From Teichococcus aerophilus (lineage in GTDB: Bacteria; Pseudomonadota; Alphaproteobacteria; Acetobacterales; Acetobacteraceae): a stretch of DNA of 64,000 nucleotides. Location: NCBI RefSeq assembly GCF_014490485.1, contig NZ_JACTVA010000006.1, forward strand, positions 62,001 to 126,000, in the 5' to 3' direction. The notes below the pieces were generated by a model. That model was not told the origin of the DNA, did not search any database, and saw nothing but the letters and a program-made list of their open reading frames with translations. Positions 43,548 through 51,858 of this stretch are shown here, piece after piece. Made by a program: the position numbers and the translations under genes. Positions within the stretch are counted from its first letter, which is position 1. Every line of letters starts with the position of its first letter.

Positions 43548-44573
43548 TCAGGCCGCAGCCGGCAGGTCCTGGCTGACGGCATCCAGCCACACCGCCTTGT
43601 CCGTGTTGGCGCCGCTGGCGACGATGAGGACCGTGCGGCCGCGCAGCCCCTCCGGCCCGCCGAGCAGGGCGGCCAGGGGCAGGGCACCGCCGGGCTCCAC
43701 CACCAACCCGAAATACTCGAAATAGGCGGCCATGGCGGCGCGGGCCAGGTGGTCCGGTACGGCCTGGGCGCGGGTGCCCTCTGCGTGGTTGATGCCGAAG
43801 CACAGCTCGCCCGAGATGGGGGAGAGCAGGGCATCGCAGATGGTGGTGGCACCGGGGGCGTTGGCCAGGCGCTGGCCGGCGGCCAGGCTGCGGCCCATGT
43901 CGTCGAAGCCCTCGGGCTCCACCGCCAGCAGCGGCACCGGGGCGGGGTGCGCAGCCAACGCCAGGGCGCAGCCGGCGGCCAGCCCGCCGCCGGAGCACGC
44001 CACCACCATCTGCGTGGGCGTGGCGCCCACGGCGGCGGCCTGGGCCAGCGCCTCGGTGGCGATGGTGCTGGTGGCGGCGACGATGCGGCGGTCGTCGAAG
44101 GCGGGCACCATCACGTGCCGCCGCTCCTCCACCCAGTGCCGCATCAGGGCGGCGCGGTCGACGCTGGTCCGGTCATAGGCCGCCACCACGGCGCCCCAGG
44201 CGCGGGTGCGGGCCACCTTGGCCGCGGGTGCGTCCACCGGCATCAGGATGGTCACCGGCCCCAGGCCAAGCCGCCGCGCCGCCCAGGCGACCGCCTGGCC
44301 GTGGTTGCCGGAGGAGAGGGCGACGATGCCGCCCGCCGCCGCCGTGGGGTCCAGCTGCGACAGCCAGTTCCAGGCGCCGCGCGCCTTGAAGCTGCCGGTG
44401 TGCTGCAGGCATTCGGCCTTCACCAGCACGCGGCCGCCGAGCCGGTCGTTCAGCCGCTCGCTCTCCAGCAGCGGGGTTTCCAGCAGCACCCCGCGCAGCC
44501 GGGTGGCGGCTTGCGCCCGCTCCTCCGCGCCGGGCGGTTGCATCCACCACGGCGAACCCTCCGTGCCGGTCAC
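43548..44573 (-). CDS. Threonine/serine dehydratase-like PLP enzyme
   Basis: A 341-residue fold-type II PLP enzyme. The PLP lysine is in HTGSFKARGAWN, the substrate loop is SSGNHGQAVAW, and the glycine-rich phosphate cup is ACSGGGLAAGCAL. These fit threonine deaminase, serine racemase or hydroxy-amino-acid dehydratases; no ACT regulatory domain is present, so a catabolic form is likely. The GTG start at 44573 overlaps the upstream SMP-30 gene stop (GTGA), so the two are coupled. Confidence 0.87.
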   Translation of the reverse strand: MTGTEGSPWWMQPPGAEERAQAATRLRGVLLETPLLESERLNDRLGGRVLVKAECLQHTGSFKARGAWNWLSQLDPTAAAGGIVALSSGNHGQAVAWAARRLGLGPVTILMPVDAPAAKVARTRAWGAVVAAYDRTSVDRAALMRHWVEERRHVMVPAFDDRRIVAATSTIATEALAQAAAVGATPTQMVVACSGGGLAAGCALALAAHPAPVPLLAVEPEGFDDMGRSLAAGQRLANAPGATTICDALLSPISGELCFGINHAEGTRAQAVPDHLARAAMAAYFEYFGLVVEPGGALPLAALLGGPEGLRGRTVLIVASGANTDKAVWLDAVSQDLPAAA

Positions 44574-45448
44574 GCCGCCGGGCCCTCGCCGAAGCGGTGG
44601 GGCGGCAGCCCGGCCACCTCCGTGCGGAAGGCGATGAGGCGGCCGGGCTGGTGGCTGCCGGAACGATCCGAGGCCAGGGAGGTGACGAAGAGCGTGCGCA
44701 GGTCGGCGCCGCCGAAGCAGGGCATGGTCGGCGCGGTGACGGGCAGGGGAATCCGCTCGACGATGATGCCATCGGGCGAGATGCGGTTGAGCACGCCGGC
44801 GGTGATGCCGGCGCTCCAGTAGAAGCCATCCGCATCCATCGCCGCGCCGTCCGGCAGGCCCTCCGCCTCGGTCAGCGACAGCAAGCGGCGGGGGTTGGTG
44901 GCCAGGCCCTGGCGGGCGTCGAAGTCGAAGGCCTGCAGCCAGGGGCCGCGGCTGTCGGAATGGTACAGGGTACGGCTATCCGAGCTCCAGGCCAGGCCGT
45001 TGGAGCAGAACAGGCCACCGACGATGCGGGTGGATTCGCCGGCGGGGGTGATGCGGTACAGCGCCGCCGTCGCCTCCCGCTTCGGCCGGTCGTCCAGGCT
45101 GCCGACCCAGAAATTGCCGTCCGGCCCCACCTTGCCGTCGTTCAGGCGGTTGGTCGGTGGCGTGGGCTCGGGGTTCACCAGGAACTCCAGCGCGCCGGTG
45201 GCGGGGTCGAACAGGTGGATGCCGGTGCGCAGCGCGAGGACGAGGCGCCCCTGCGTGGCCAGGCCGAGGCTGCCGACCTCGGCTGGCATGGGGAAGCGGT
45301 CCAGCCGGCCGCTCTCCGGCTCAAGCCGCAGCACCAGGGGGGCGGTGATGTCCACGAACCAGAGCACGCCTTCGCGGTCGTCCCAGACGGGGCTCTCCAG
45401 CAGGGCGAAGGCTTCGTGGGTCAGGGTCCTGAGGTCGGTGAGCTGCAT
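44570..45448 (-). CDS. SMP-30/gluconolactonase family protein
   Basis: A 292-residue six-bladed propeller lactonase. Metal ligands and motifs are recognisable: ESPVWDDREGVLWFVDI (metal Glu), RLNDGKVGPDGNFWVGSLDD, LFCSNGLAWSSDSRTLYHSDS. Such enzymes open sugar-acid lactones; substrate here unknown. ATG 45448 has GAAGGA upstream. It heads a two-gene unit with the dehydratase and diverges from the amidase gene, which suggests a shared catabolic theme for an amide/lactone compound (inference). Confidence 0.87.
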   Translation of the reverse strand: MQLTDLRTLTHEAFALLESPVWDDREGVLWFVDITAPLVLRLEPESGRLDRFPMPAEVGSLGLATQGRLVLALRTGIHLFDPATGALEFLVNPEPTPPTNRLNDGKVGPDGNFWVGSLDDRPKREATAALYRITPAGESTRIVGGLFCSNGLAWSSDSRTLYHSDSRGPWLQAFDFDARQGLATNPRRLLSLTEAEGLPDGAAMDADGFYWSAGITAGVLNRISPDGIIVERIPLPVTAPTMPCFGGADLRTLFVTSLASDRSGSHQPGRLIAFRTEVAGLPPHRFGEGPAA

Positions 45449-45633
45449 GGGAATCCTTCGGCGATGGATGCTGCTGTGTTTTTGATGTACCAGAAATGGC
45501 AAAATTTCCAGGGTAATTTGGCAAAGAAAACCACTTGCGCTTTCTTGCAGGGTGATTTGCTATATCAAAATCTTCGGCGTTTGGCCCTGGACCCAAGCCG
45601 CCCCCTGGAACCACCGAAAAGGCCGTGCATGCC
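45449..45633. promoter_or_regulatory. Divergent promoter region with direct repeats
   Basis: An A/T-rich gap between the SMP-30 and amidase genes. CAGGGTAATTTG (45509-45520) and CAGGGTGATTTG (45548-45559) are direct repeats 39 bp apart, near four helical turns. TTTTTGATGTA (45479 onward) and TATATCAAAA (about 45561-45570) form distant inverted arms. This is what a regulator-controlled divergent promoter would look like, but no regulator gene lies nearby. Confidence 0.45.
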
Positions 45634-47076
45634 ATGAGCGACGAAGATCTCTGCTTCACCCCCGCCACCGAGCTGGCCGGCCTCATCCGCTCCAAAGCCC
45701 TTTCCCCGGTCGAGCTGACCGAGGCGGTGCTGCGGCGGATCGAGCGGCTGGAGCCGCAGCTCAACGCCTTCGCCCGGCTGACGCCAGACATCGCCCGCCA
45801 GCAGGCGCGCGCGGCGGAGGACGCGGTGATGGCGGGCCAGACGCTGGGGCCGCTGCACGGCGTGCCCGTCACCATCAAGGACCACGAGGCGATCGCAGGC
45901 CTGCCGACCGAATTCGGCAGCTACACCCGCCAGGGCGATACGCCGGCTTTCACCACGCCCATGGTCACCCGGTTGCAGGAGGCCGGCGCTGTGCTGCTGG
46001 GCAAGACGACCACGCCGGAATTCGGCTGGAAGGGCGTCAGCGACAGCCCGCTGACCGGCATGACGCACAACCCGTGGAAGCACGGCTACAATGCCGGTGC
46101 CTCCTCCTCCGGCGCCGGGGTGGGGGCGGCGGCGGGGTATGGGCCACTGCACCAGGCGGGGGATGGCGCCGGCTCCATCCGCATGCCGGCGCATTTCTGT
46201 GGCGCCTTCGGGCTGAAGCCGACCTATGGCCGCGTGCCCGTCTATCCCCCCAGCGCCGGGGACCAGACGCTGCATCTGGGGCCGATGACGCGGACTGTGG
46301 CCGATGCCGCGCTGATGCTGCGGACCATGGCCGGGCCGCATCCCTGGGACCAGACCAGCCTGGAAGCCCCGCCGGCCGACTACCCTGGCCTGCTGCGCGA
46401 ACCTTTCCCCCGCCAGCCCCGCATCGCCTTCAGCGCCGATCTCGGCCACGCGCGGGTGGACCCGGAGGTCGCTGCGCTGGTGCAAGCCGCCGCCGATGCC
46501 ATCGAGACCAGCCTCGGTCTGCCGGTGGAGCCGGTAGTGCCCGAATGGGGCAGGCGGGGGCCGGACCTCGCCCGCTTCTTCTGGCCCGCGCATATGAACC
46601 GCTTCGGCGCCCTGCTGCCGGAGTGGGAGGCGCGGATGGACCCCGGCTTCGTCGCCTGCATCCGCGCCGGCGAGGGCTGCGACCTGAACAGCTACCAGCG
46701 CATGCGGCTGGAGAAATACGCCTACTGCGTCGAGATCCATCGCTTCTTCGAGGACTGGGACTTCCTGCTTACCCCCGCCGTCTCGGTCGCCGCCTTCCCG
46801 GCGGAGCGGCTGCAGCCGGAGCATTGGCCGCAGCACCCGTGGGACTGGCTGAGCTGGGCGGAATTCTCCTACCCCTTCAACCTGTCCGGCAACCCGGCGG
46901 CCTCCATTCCCTGCGGCTTCACCGCGGCGGGCCTGCCGGTCGGACTGCAGATCGTTGGCCGCCGCTTCGACGACCTCGGCGTATTGCGGCTCTCCGCTCT
47001 GTTCGAGGCCGCCCGGCCCTGGGCCCGGCATCGCCCCCGCCATCTCGACTCTCCTGCCGCCGCCACGGCCGCCTGA
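45634..47076 (+). CDS. Amidase (amidase signature family)
   Basis: A 480-residue amidase. The Ser-cisSer-Lys triad is visible: Lys82 in VTIKDHEA, Ser157-159 in NAGASSSGAG, and the nucleophile Ser181 in GDGAGSIRMPAHFCGAFGLKPTYGRVP. The length and C-terminal ASIPCGFTAAGLPVGLQIVGRRFDD match the family. ATG 45634 is taken as the start; a GTG lies 9 nt upstream. The substrate is unknown. Probably co-transcribed with the SDR gene 68 bp downstream. Confidence 0.9.
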   Translation: MSDEDLCFTPATELAGLIRSKALSPVELTEAVLRRIERLEPQLNAFARLTPDIARQQARAAEDAVMAGQTLGPLHGVPVTIKDHEAIAGLPTEFGSYTRQGDTPAFTTPMVTRLQEAGAVLLGKTTTPEFGWKGVSDSPLTGMTHNPWKHGYNAGASSSGAGVGAAAGYGPLHQAGDGAGSIRMPAHFCGAFGLKPTYGRVPVYPPSAGDQTLHLGPMTRTVADAALMLRTMAGPHPWDQTSLEAPPADYPGLLREPFPRQPRIAFSADLGHARVDPEVAALVQAAADAIETSLGLPVEPVVPEWGRRGPDLARFFWPAHMNRFGALLPEWEARMDPGFVACIRAGEGCDLNSYQRMRLEKYAYCVEIHRFFEDWDFLLTPAVSVAAFPAERLQPEHWPQHPWDWLSWAEFSYPFNLSGNPAASIPCGFTAAGLPVGLQIVGRRFDDLGVLRLSALFEAARPWARHRPRHLDSPAAATAA

Positions 47077-47144
47077 CCGCGCCGGTCCTCGCTCCTGACC
47101 ATTCCCTTCCACCAACGCGCCTGGGCGCAGAAGGATACCGCTTC

Positions 47145-47924
47145 ATGACACATTGGGCCTTCGTCACCGGCGGCGGCGGCGATATCGGCGGCGCCATCTG
47201 CCACGCCCTGGCACGGGACGGGCTGGGCATCGCCTGCGTCGACCTGAGCCAGGAGCGCGCGGAGGAAGTCTGCGCCGGCATCCGCCAGGCCGGCGGCCAG
47301 GCCGTGGCCCTGGCGGCGGATGTGACGGACCCGGACGCCGTCTCTGCCACCGTGGCGGCGGCGCGGCGGCTGGGCGATATCCGCGTGCTGGTGAACACCG
47401 CCGGCAAGGCCAATGGCCGCTCCATCTTCACCACAGACTACGCCACCTGGCGCGCCGACATCGCGGTGAACCTGGATTCCGCCTTCCTCTGCATCCAGGC
47501 GCTACGGGACCATCTGATCGAGCAGCAGGGCAACGTGGTCAACATCGCCTCGGTCAACGGCGTCGGCGTCTATGGCTTCCCCAGCTACAGCGCGGCGAAG
47601 GCGGGGCTGGTGCATCTCACCAAGTCCCTCGCCGTGGAACTCGGCCCGCGCGGGCTGCGGGTGAACGCGGTGGCGCCAGGCAGCGTGATGACCCGCGCCT
47701 GGAACGCACGGCTTGAGAAGAACCCTGGCCTGTTCGAGGACCTCACCGCCCTCTGCCCGCTGCCGCGCCTGTCCACCCCCGCTGATATCGCTGATGCGGT
47801 GGCCTTCCTGGCATCGGACAAAGCCCGCATGATCACCGGGACCATCCTGGCCGTCGATGGCGGCCTCTCCACCGGGGTGCCCATGGTGGGGCGCACCGTG
47901 GCGCAACTGCCGAAGGGTGGGTGA
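47145..47924 (+). CDS. Short-chain dehydrogenase/reductase (3-oxoacyl-ACP reductase-like)
   Basis: A 259-residue classical SDR. The cofactor loop is VTGGGGDIGGAI, Asp in CVDLSQ suggests NAD, NTAGKAN replaces the NNAG motif, and the catalytic residues are Ser in NIASVNGVG, Tyr148 and Lys152 (YSAAK). The C-terminus ITGTILAVDGGLSTG is typical. ATG 47145 follows AGAAGGAT. Substrate unknown; it may act on the amidase pathway product. Element A11 starts 41 bp after the stop. Confidence 0.88.
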   Translation: MTHWAFVTGGGGDIGGAICHALARDGLGIACVDLSQERAEEVCAGIRQAGGQAVALAADVTDPDAVSATVAAARRLGDIRVLVNTAGKANGRSIFTTDYATWRADIAVNLDSAFLCIQALRDHLIEQQGNVVNIASVNGVGVYGFPSYSAAKAGLVHLTKSLAVELGPRGLRVNAVAPGSVMTRAWNARLEKNPGLFEDLTALCPLPRLSTPADIADAVAFLASDKARMITGTILAVDGGLSTGVPMVGRTVAQLPKGG

Positions 47925-47965
47925 GGGCTTCGTTCCTGTCTCTGCCTGGGTCTTTTGGATTGGGG

Positions 47966-48230
47966 AGGAAAGCCGGGGAAGGAATTCCCCGGGCCCCTTC
48001 TTTTCTTTTTTCGAGTTTTTACCGGGCGGGCCGTTGAGAGGGCGGGTCTGAGAGACAGCTGGGTGCGCCGGAGGTCCTGGACCTCCGGCGACTGACGGTT
48101 CAGCCCGCGTGGCCCATTGATAAAATCATCAAGCAGCGTCCGCTCTCAGCCCTGCAGCGCCACGCCAGACTCGCAGAAAAAAAGAAGGATCAAACCTATA
48201 GGTTTGATGGGGAATTCATTCCCCAGCCTT
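47966..48230. repeat. Paired terminator-like element A11 with extra palindrome
   Basis: The left end is the CCGG form with TTCTTTTCTTTTTTCGAG. The right end has TGGGGAA-TTCA-TTCCCCA and, between it and the A-rich tract, a 20-bp perfect palindrome (48189-48208, arm ATCAAACCTA). The interior hairpin CCGGAGGTC-CTG-GACCTCCGG and flanks are almost identical to A5 in the same orientation. Confidence 0.9.
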
Positions 48231-48361
48231 GCGCCAGCCGATCCGTAGCCGGACACGATCGATTCCCGAACGAAAGGCACCCAAACCCGGCGCAGGTGCG
48301 AAGGCTCTCCAGCTATGCCAGCATGTGGCTGAGGCTTGGCGCAGAGGGGGGAGCGACTGTC

Positions 48362-49225
48362 ATGGATGCCGTGCTGCCCCTGCGCCTGTCCGGTGGCTAC
48401 CAGGAGCATGATCTGGAGCGCGCGCGGATGCTGCTGCATTCGCTGGAGCATTTCTGGTGTGGACCGGAGGCGCTGCGCCTGATCGTCATTGCGCCGGAGG
48501 GGGATGTGGAGGCGGTCCGCGCCGCGCTGGTGCCGCGGCATGTGCGGGTGGTGGTGGTGCGGGAGGGGTTGCTGCTGCCTGGGCTGGGCGCGGTGCCGGA
48601 GGTGGGCGGCTGGTTCCGCCAGATGGCGCTGAAGCTGGCGGCCCATGTGCTGGTGGAGGGGACGTTCTTCCTGACCCTGGATGCCGATTTGGTCTGCATC
48701 CGCCCCGTCTCCACCGACCGGCTGGTGCGGGAGGGACGGGCGCTGACGGATTGGGAGAGCCGCAACCTGCACCGGCCCTGGTGGGCGGCTTCCGCCGCCG
48801 CGCTAGGGGTGGAGGAAGCGGCGGAGCGGCGGCCCGGCATGGCGGTGACGCCGGAGCTGCTGGCCACCGAGGTGCTGCGGCGCCTGCAACGGGCGCTATG
48901 TGCCGAGGGTGGGCCGGAGGCCTGGATGCGCCTGCTGCGGCGCCCGGGCCTGTGGAGCGAGTACAGCCTCTACACCCTGTTCGCCGAGCGGCAGGGGCTG
49001 CTGGAGCGCCACCACCACGACCTTGCCTGGATGCGGGCGCATGGGCAGGCGCTGCGAGCCAGGCAGAGCCTGTGGTCCGCCGCGCAACTGCAGGACTGGC
49101 AGCCGGAGGATGCCTTCGCGCCGGAGGCTGTGGGGTTCTTCATGGTTTGCCAGAGCAGCACGCGCATTCCGCCTCGGGAGATCTGGGAGCGGCTGGCGCC
49201 GTTCATTCCGGGTTCGCCTTTCTAA
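48362..49225 (+). CDS. DUF6492-type (glycosyltransferase-like) protein
   Basis: A 287-residue cytoplasmic protein. The region WFRQMALKLAAHVLVEGTFFLTLDADLVC contains a DxD-like motif (DAD) as in GT-A fold transferases, and LWSEYSLYTLFAE is the other conserved block I associate with DUF6492. Activity is not established. The start at ATG 48362 is preferred because AGAGGGGGGAG lies about 9 nt upstream; an open frame continues upstream without a better site. Monocistronic. Confidence 0.65.
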   Translation: MDAVLPLRLSGGYQEHDLERARMLLHSLEHFWCGPEALRLIVIAPEGDVEAVRAALVPRHVRVVVVREGLLLPGLGAVPEVGGWFRQMALKLAAHVLVEGTFFLTLDADLVCIRPVSTDRLVREGRALTDWESRNLHRPWWAASAAALGVEEAAERRPGMAVTPELLATEVLRRLQRALCAEGGPEAWMRLLRRPGLWSEYSLYTLFAERQGLLERHHHDLAWMRAHGQALRARQSLWSAAQLQDWQPEDAFAPEAVGFFMVCQSSTRIPPREIWERLAPFIPGSPF

Positions 49226-49745
49226 GGGGACGCTGTGGCAAGCCAAGCGGGTGAGGGCCAGGGTTATGCACCAGCGCGGGCCTGGCGCTCGCCGCATGGG
49301 GCCGGTGCGGAGACCCAGCAATGCCGCCAACAACGCTGGCCGCGAGTCCGCTGGCGATGGCCTAGCGGATTGTCTCCACAGCCCTTCAGCCGGTCCGGAA
49401 AAGGCCGCCGCGATCAAGCAGCTAGGACGTCCTGGTAGCCGGCGAGGCGACCGGCAGCCCCGCCCGGGCGCTTTCTGGCCGGTCGCCAGAGTATTTTCGG
49501 TCGCACAGGCTCACTTCCAATGCTCTCGCTTGTTGTTTTGCAGGGCAGGGCCACTCCATCCGGTGATTCCACCTGATGGAGCTCTCCTCCAGCCCGCGCA
49601 AGAAAGATGGCCGCGATTGCGCTTGCGGGATGCCAAGTGGTCGATGCAGCGCTTCCCGCCCATACCCGCACCGTATCGCCCCTACCCGGCGCCTGCATTG
49701 GACATCACCGGTGCGGCGGCGCATCCATCGGGGTGGAACCCACCG
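49226..49745. other. Intergenic region upstream of the chromate transporter
   Basis: About 520 bp with no recognised gene. It contains repeat B copy 3 (49503-49582). Open frames here are Arg/Ala/Gly-rich chance frames. The promoter of the chrA pair should lie between 49590 and 49740; no riboswitch or operator motif is recognised. Confidence 0.45.
49503..49582 (+). repeat. Dispersed repeat B, copy 3
   Basis: An 80-bp copy in the same orientation as 1965-2044: GCACAGGCTCACTTCCAATG, then GCTTGTTGTTTTG, then the hairpin GGTGATTCCACCTGATGG. It is not associated with a family-A element here. Confidence 0.7.
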
Positions 49746-49760
49746 ATGACGAGGCCTTCC

Positions 49761-50351
49761 ATGCAGACCCCGCACGCGCCCCCGGCCAATTCTCAAGCAC
49801 CCGAGGCCGGGACGTTGCGGGCGCCGCCCAGCTGCGCCGCCCTGTTCACCGGCTTCCTCGGCCTCGGCTTGATCGGCTTCGGCGGGGTCCTGCCGCTCGC
49901 CCGGCACATGATCGTGGAGGACAAGCGCTGGCTGACGGCCGAGGCCTTCGCCGAGATGCTCGGCCTCTGCCAGTTCCTGCCAGGCGGCAACATCATCAAC
50001 CTCTCCGTCGCCATCGGGCTGGAATTCCGCGGCGTCGCCGGCGCCGTCTCCGCGCTCATGGGGCTCATCCTGGGGCCGACCGCGGTGGTGATCGGCCTCG
50101 GCGTGATCTACGACCGCTTCCGCGACGACCCGCACCTGCAGCACCTGTTCGCCGGCCTGGCCGCCGCCGCCGCCGGGCTGCTGGTGGCCACCGCGCTGAA
50201 GATGCTGCTGCCACTGCGCCGCAACCTGCCGGGCCTGGCCATCGTGCTGCTGTGCTTCCTGGCCATCGCGGTGCTGCGGCTGCCGCTGCTGCCCAGCATG
50301 GCGGTGCTGGCGCCGCTCAGCATCCTCGCCGTGAAGTGGAGCAGCCGGTGA
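49761..50351 (+). CDS. chrA: Chromate transporter, first half (short-chain CHR family)
   Basis: A 196-residue membrane protein, one half of a two-gene chromate exporter. The conserved CHR motif is at the N-terminus (FTGFLGLGLIGFGGVLPLARHMIVE), followed by FAEMLGLCQFLPGGNIINLSVAIG and further helices ending LLPSMAVLAPLSILAVKW. Single-domain CHR proteins work as pairs of opposite topology. ATG 49761 has GAGG upstream; ATG 49746 is an alternative. Its stop overlaps the next gene's start (GTGA). Confidence 0.88.
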   Translation: MQTPHAPPANSQAPEAGTLRAPPSCAALFTGFLGLGLIGFGGVLPLARHMIVEDKRWLTAEAFAEMLGLCQFLPGGNIINLSVAIGLEFRGVAGAVSALMGLILGPTAVVIGLGVIYDRFRDDPHLQHLFAGLAAAAAGLLVATALKMLLPLRRNLPGLAIVLLCFLAIAVLRLPLLPSMAVLAPLSILAVKWSSR

Positions 50352-50866
50352 GCACGCTGCTGGCCCTGGCGCTGATCTTCGCGGAACTCTCCCTGCTCGC
50401 CTTCGGCGGCGGCAACACCATCCTGCCCGAGATGCAGCGGCAGGTGGTGGAGGTGCACGGCTGGATGTCCGCCCAGGATTTCAGCGCCTTGTTCGCCCTG
50501 GCCCAGGCGGCACCCGGGCCGAACATGATGGTGGTGCCACTGGTAGGCTGGCACGTGGCCGGCTGGGGCGGGCTGCTGGTGTCTTCCCTCGCCAAGTTCG
50601 GCCCGTCCTCCCTGCTGACGGGCATCGTGCTAGGGCTGTGGAAACGCTTCAAGGACCGCCCCTGGCGCCGCACCATCCAGGCCGGGCTGGTGCCGATGAC
50701 GGTCGGCCTGGTCGCCGCCAGCGCCGCCCTCATCACCGAAGCCACCAGCACGCACTGGCTGCTGGTGGGCATCACCGCCGCCACGGCGGCCGCGATGACC
50801 CTGACCCGGGTGCATCCGCTCTGGTTGCTGGGCGGAGGGGCGGTGGCGGGGTTGTTGCTGTTGTGA
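50348..50866 (+). CDS. Chromate transporter, second half (short-chain CHR family)
   Basis: A 172-residue partner of the preceding gene, coupled by GTGA overlap. It has the CHR motif FAELSLLAFGGGNTILPEMQRQVVE and FALAQAAPGPNMMVVPLVGW, then about four helices. Together the pair should form an efflux carrier for chromate (or sulfate-like oxyanions). Element A12 starts 12 bp after the stop. Confidence 0.88.
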   Translation: MSTLLALALIFAELSLLAFGGGNTILPEMQRQVVEVHGWMSAQDFSALFALAQAAPGPNMMVVPLVGWHVAGWGGLLVSSLAKFGPSSLLTGIVLGLWKRFKDRPWRRTIQAGLVPMTVGLVAASAALITEATSTHWLLVGITAATAAAMTLTRVHPLWLLGGGAVAGLLLL

Positions 50867-50878
50867 CGTGCCGGGGGA

Positions 50879-51123
50879 TGCAGGCCGGGGAAAGAATTCC
50901 CCGGACCCCTCCTTTTCTTTCTGCGGGTTTGGCGGCGCGCCTCAGCGCGTAGGACGGGCGCTTCTTGATGATTTTAAAGATGGGTCATGTGGGCTGAACC
51001 GTCAGTCGGAGGTCTTAGACCTCGGCGCACCCAGCCGTCTCTCAGGCCTAACCCACCAAAAGTCACTCCTGAAAACTCGATAAAAAGGGAGAAGGGGTCC
51101 GGGGAATTCCTTCCCCGGCCTTC
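50879..51123. repeat. Paired terminator-like element A12
   Basis: Both ends are CCGGGGAA-type hairpins with T-rich tracts, 12 bp and 17 bp from the stop codons of convergent genes. The interior is in the opposite orientation to A5/A11: TTGATGATTTT, then GGGCTGAACCGTCAGTCGGA and the hairpin CGGAGGTC-TTA-GACCTCGG. Confidence 0.9.
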
Positions 51124-51140
51124 CTCCAACGCCCCAGGTC

Positions 51141-51776
51141 TCAGCGCCCCGTCGGCACGTACCGCCACACGCTCGCCGGCGGTACGTTCAGCGGTGTCCA
51201 GGCTTCGCGTTTCGCCCGCAGGCCCAGCCGGGCGTAAGGCAGGGGGGAGGTGGCGCAGTAGGTGTAGAGCAGGAAGCCTTTCCCCGGCGCGACAGCTTCC
51301 ACCGCATCGACGAAGCGTTGTTGCTGGGGTTGCGGCAGCAGCACCAGCGGGATGCCGCAGATGGCGGTGCCGACCTTGCCGTGCAGGGCGCGGGGCAGGA
51401 TGTCCGGCAGGGCGAAGGCGTCGCCGGTCAGAACGGTCACGCCGGGCAGGGTGTCGCGCAGGTGGCTGGCCATGTCTGGCTCGATCTCCACCACCACCAG
51501 CTTCTCCGGCGGCAGCCCGGCTTCCAGCAAGGCGCGGGAGACGACGCCGGTGCCAGCGCCCAGCTCCACCACGATCTCGTCCGACTGCCAGCGCGTATGG
51601 CGGGCGATGCGCCGGCACAGGGCGGGGGAGGAGGGGACGACGCTGCCCATGCGCAGCGGGTGGCGCAGCCAGCGGCCAAGGAACAGGGCGATGCCGGGCC
51701 GGGGCGCGCGGCTGATGCTGTCGAGCAAGGCGGCGGTGTCCTTCATGCAGGTTTCGGCATCGGCGGTGGCGGCCAT
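51141..51776 (-). CDS. Class I SAM methyltransferase (phospholipid N-methyltransferase-like)
   Basis: A 211-residue methyltransferase. Motif I is IVVELGAGTGVVSRALLEAG, followed by VVVEIEPDMASHL and LTGDAFALPDIL; the post-motif GTAICGIPLVLLP and RHPLRMGSVVPSSPALCRRIA match the Rhizobium/Rhodobacter PmtA group that methylates phosphatidylethanolamine towards phosphatidylcholine. The rRNA-dimethylase-like fold makes other lipid acceptors possible. The start may be ATG 51776 or Met11 (51746). It lies 82 bp behind the glycosyltransferase gene. Confidence 0.75.
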   Translation of the reverse strand: MAATADAETCMKDTAALLDSISRAPRPGIALFLGRWLRHPLRMGSVVPSSPALCRRIARHTRWQSDEIVVELGAGTGVVSRALLEAGLPPEKLVVVEIEPDMASHLRDTLPGVTVLTGDAFALPDILPRALHGKVGTAICGIPLVLLPQPQQQRFVDAVEAVAPGKGFLLYTYCATSPLPYARLGLRAKREAWTPLNVPPASVWRYVPTGR

Positions 51777-51858
51777 TGTGCGTGCGGGCGCCGTTCTCAG
51801 CGGCAGCCCTGCCAGGCGTTTCGTGGCCGCCGTGGTGGACGCGGGATGCGCCCCCTTT

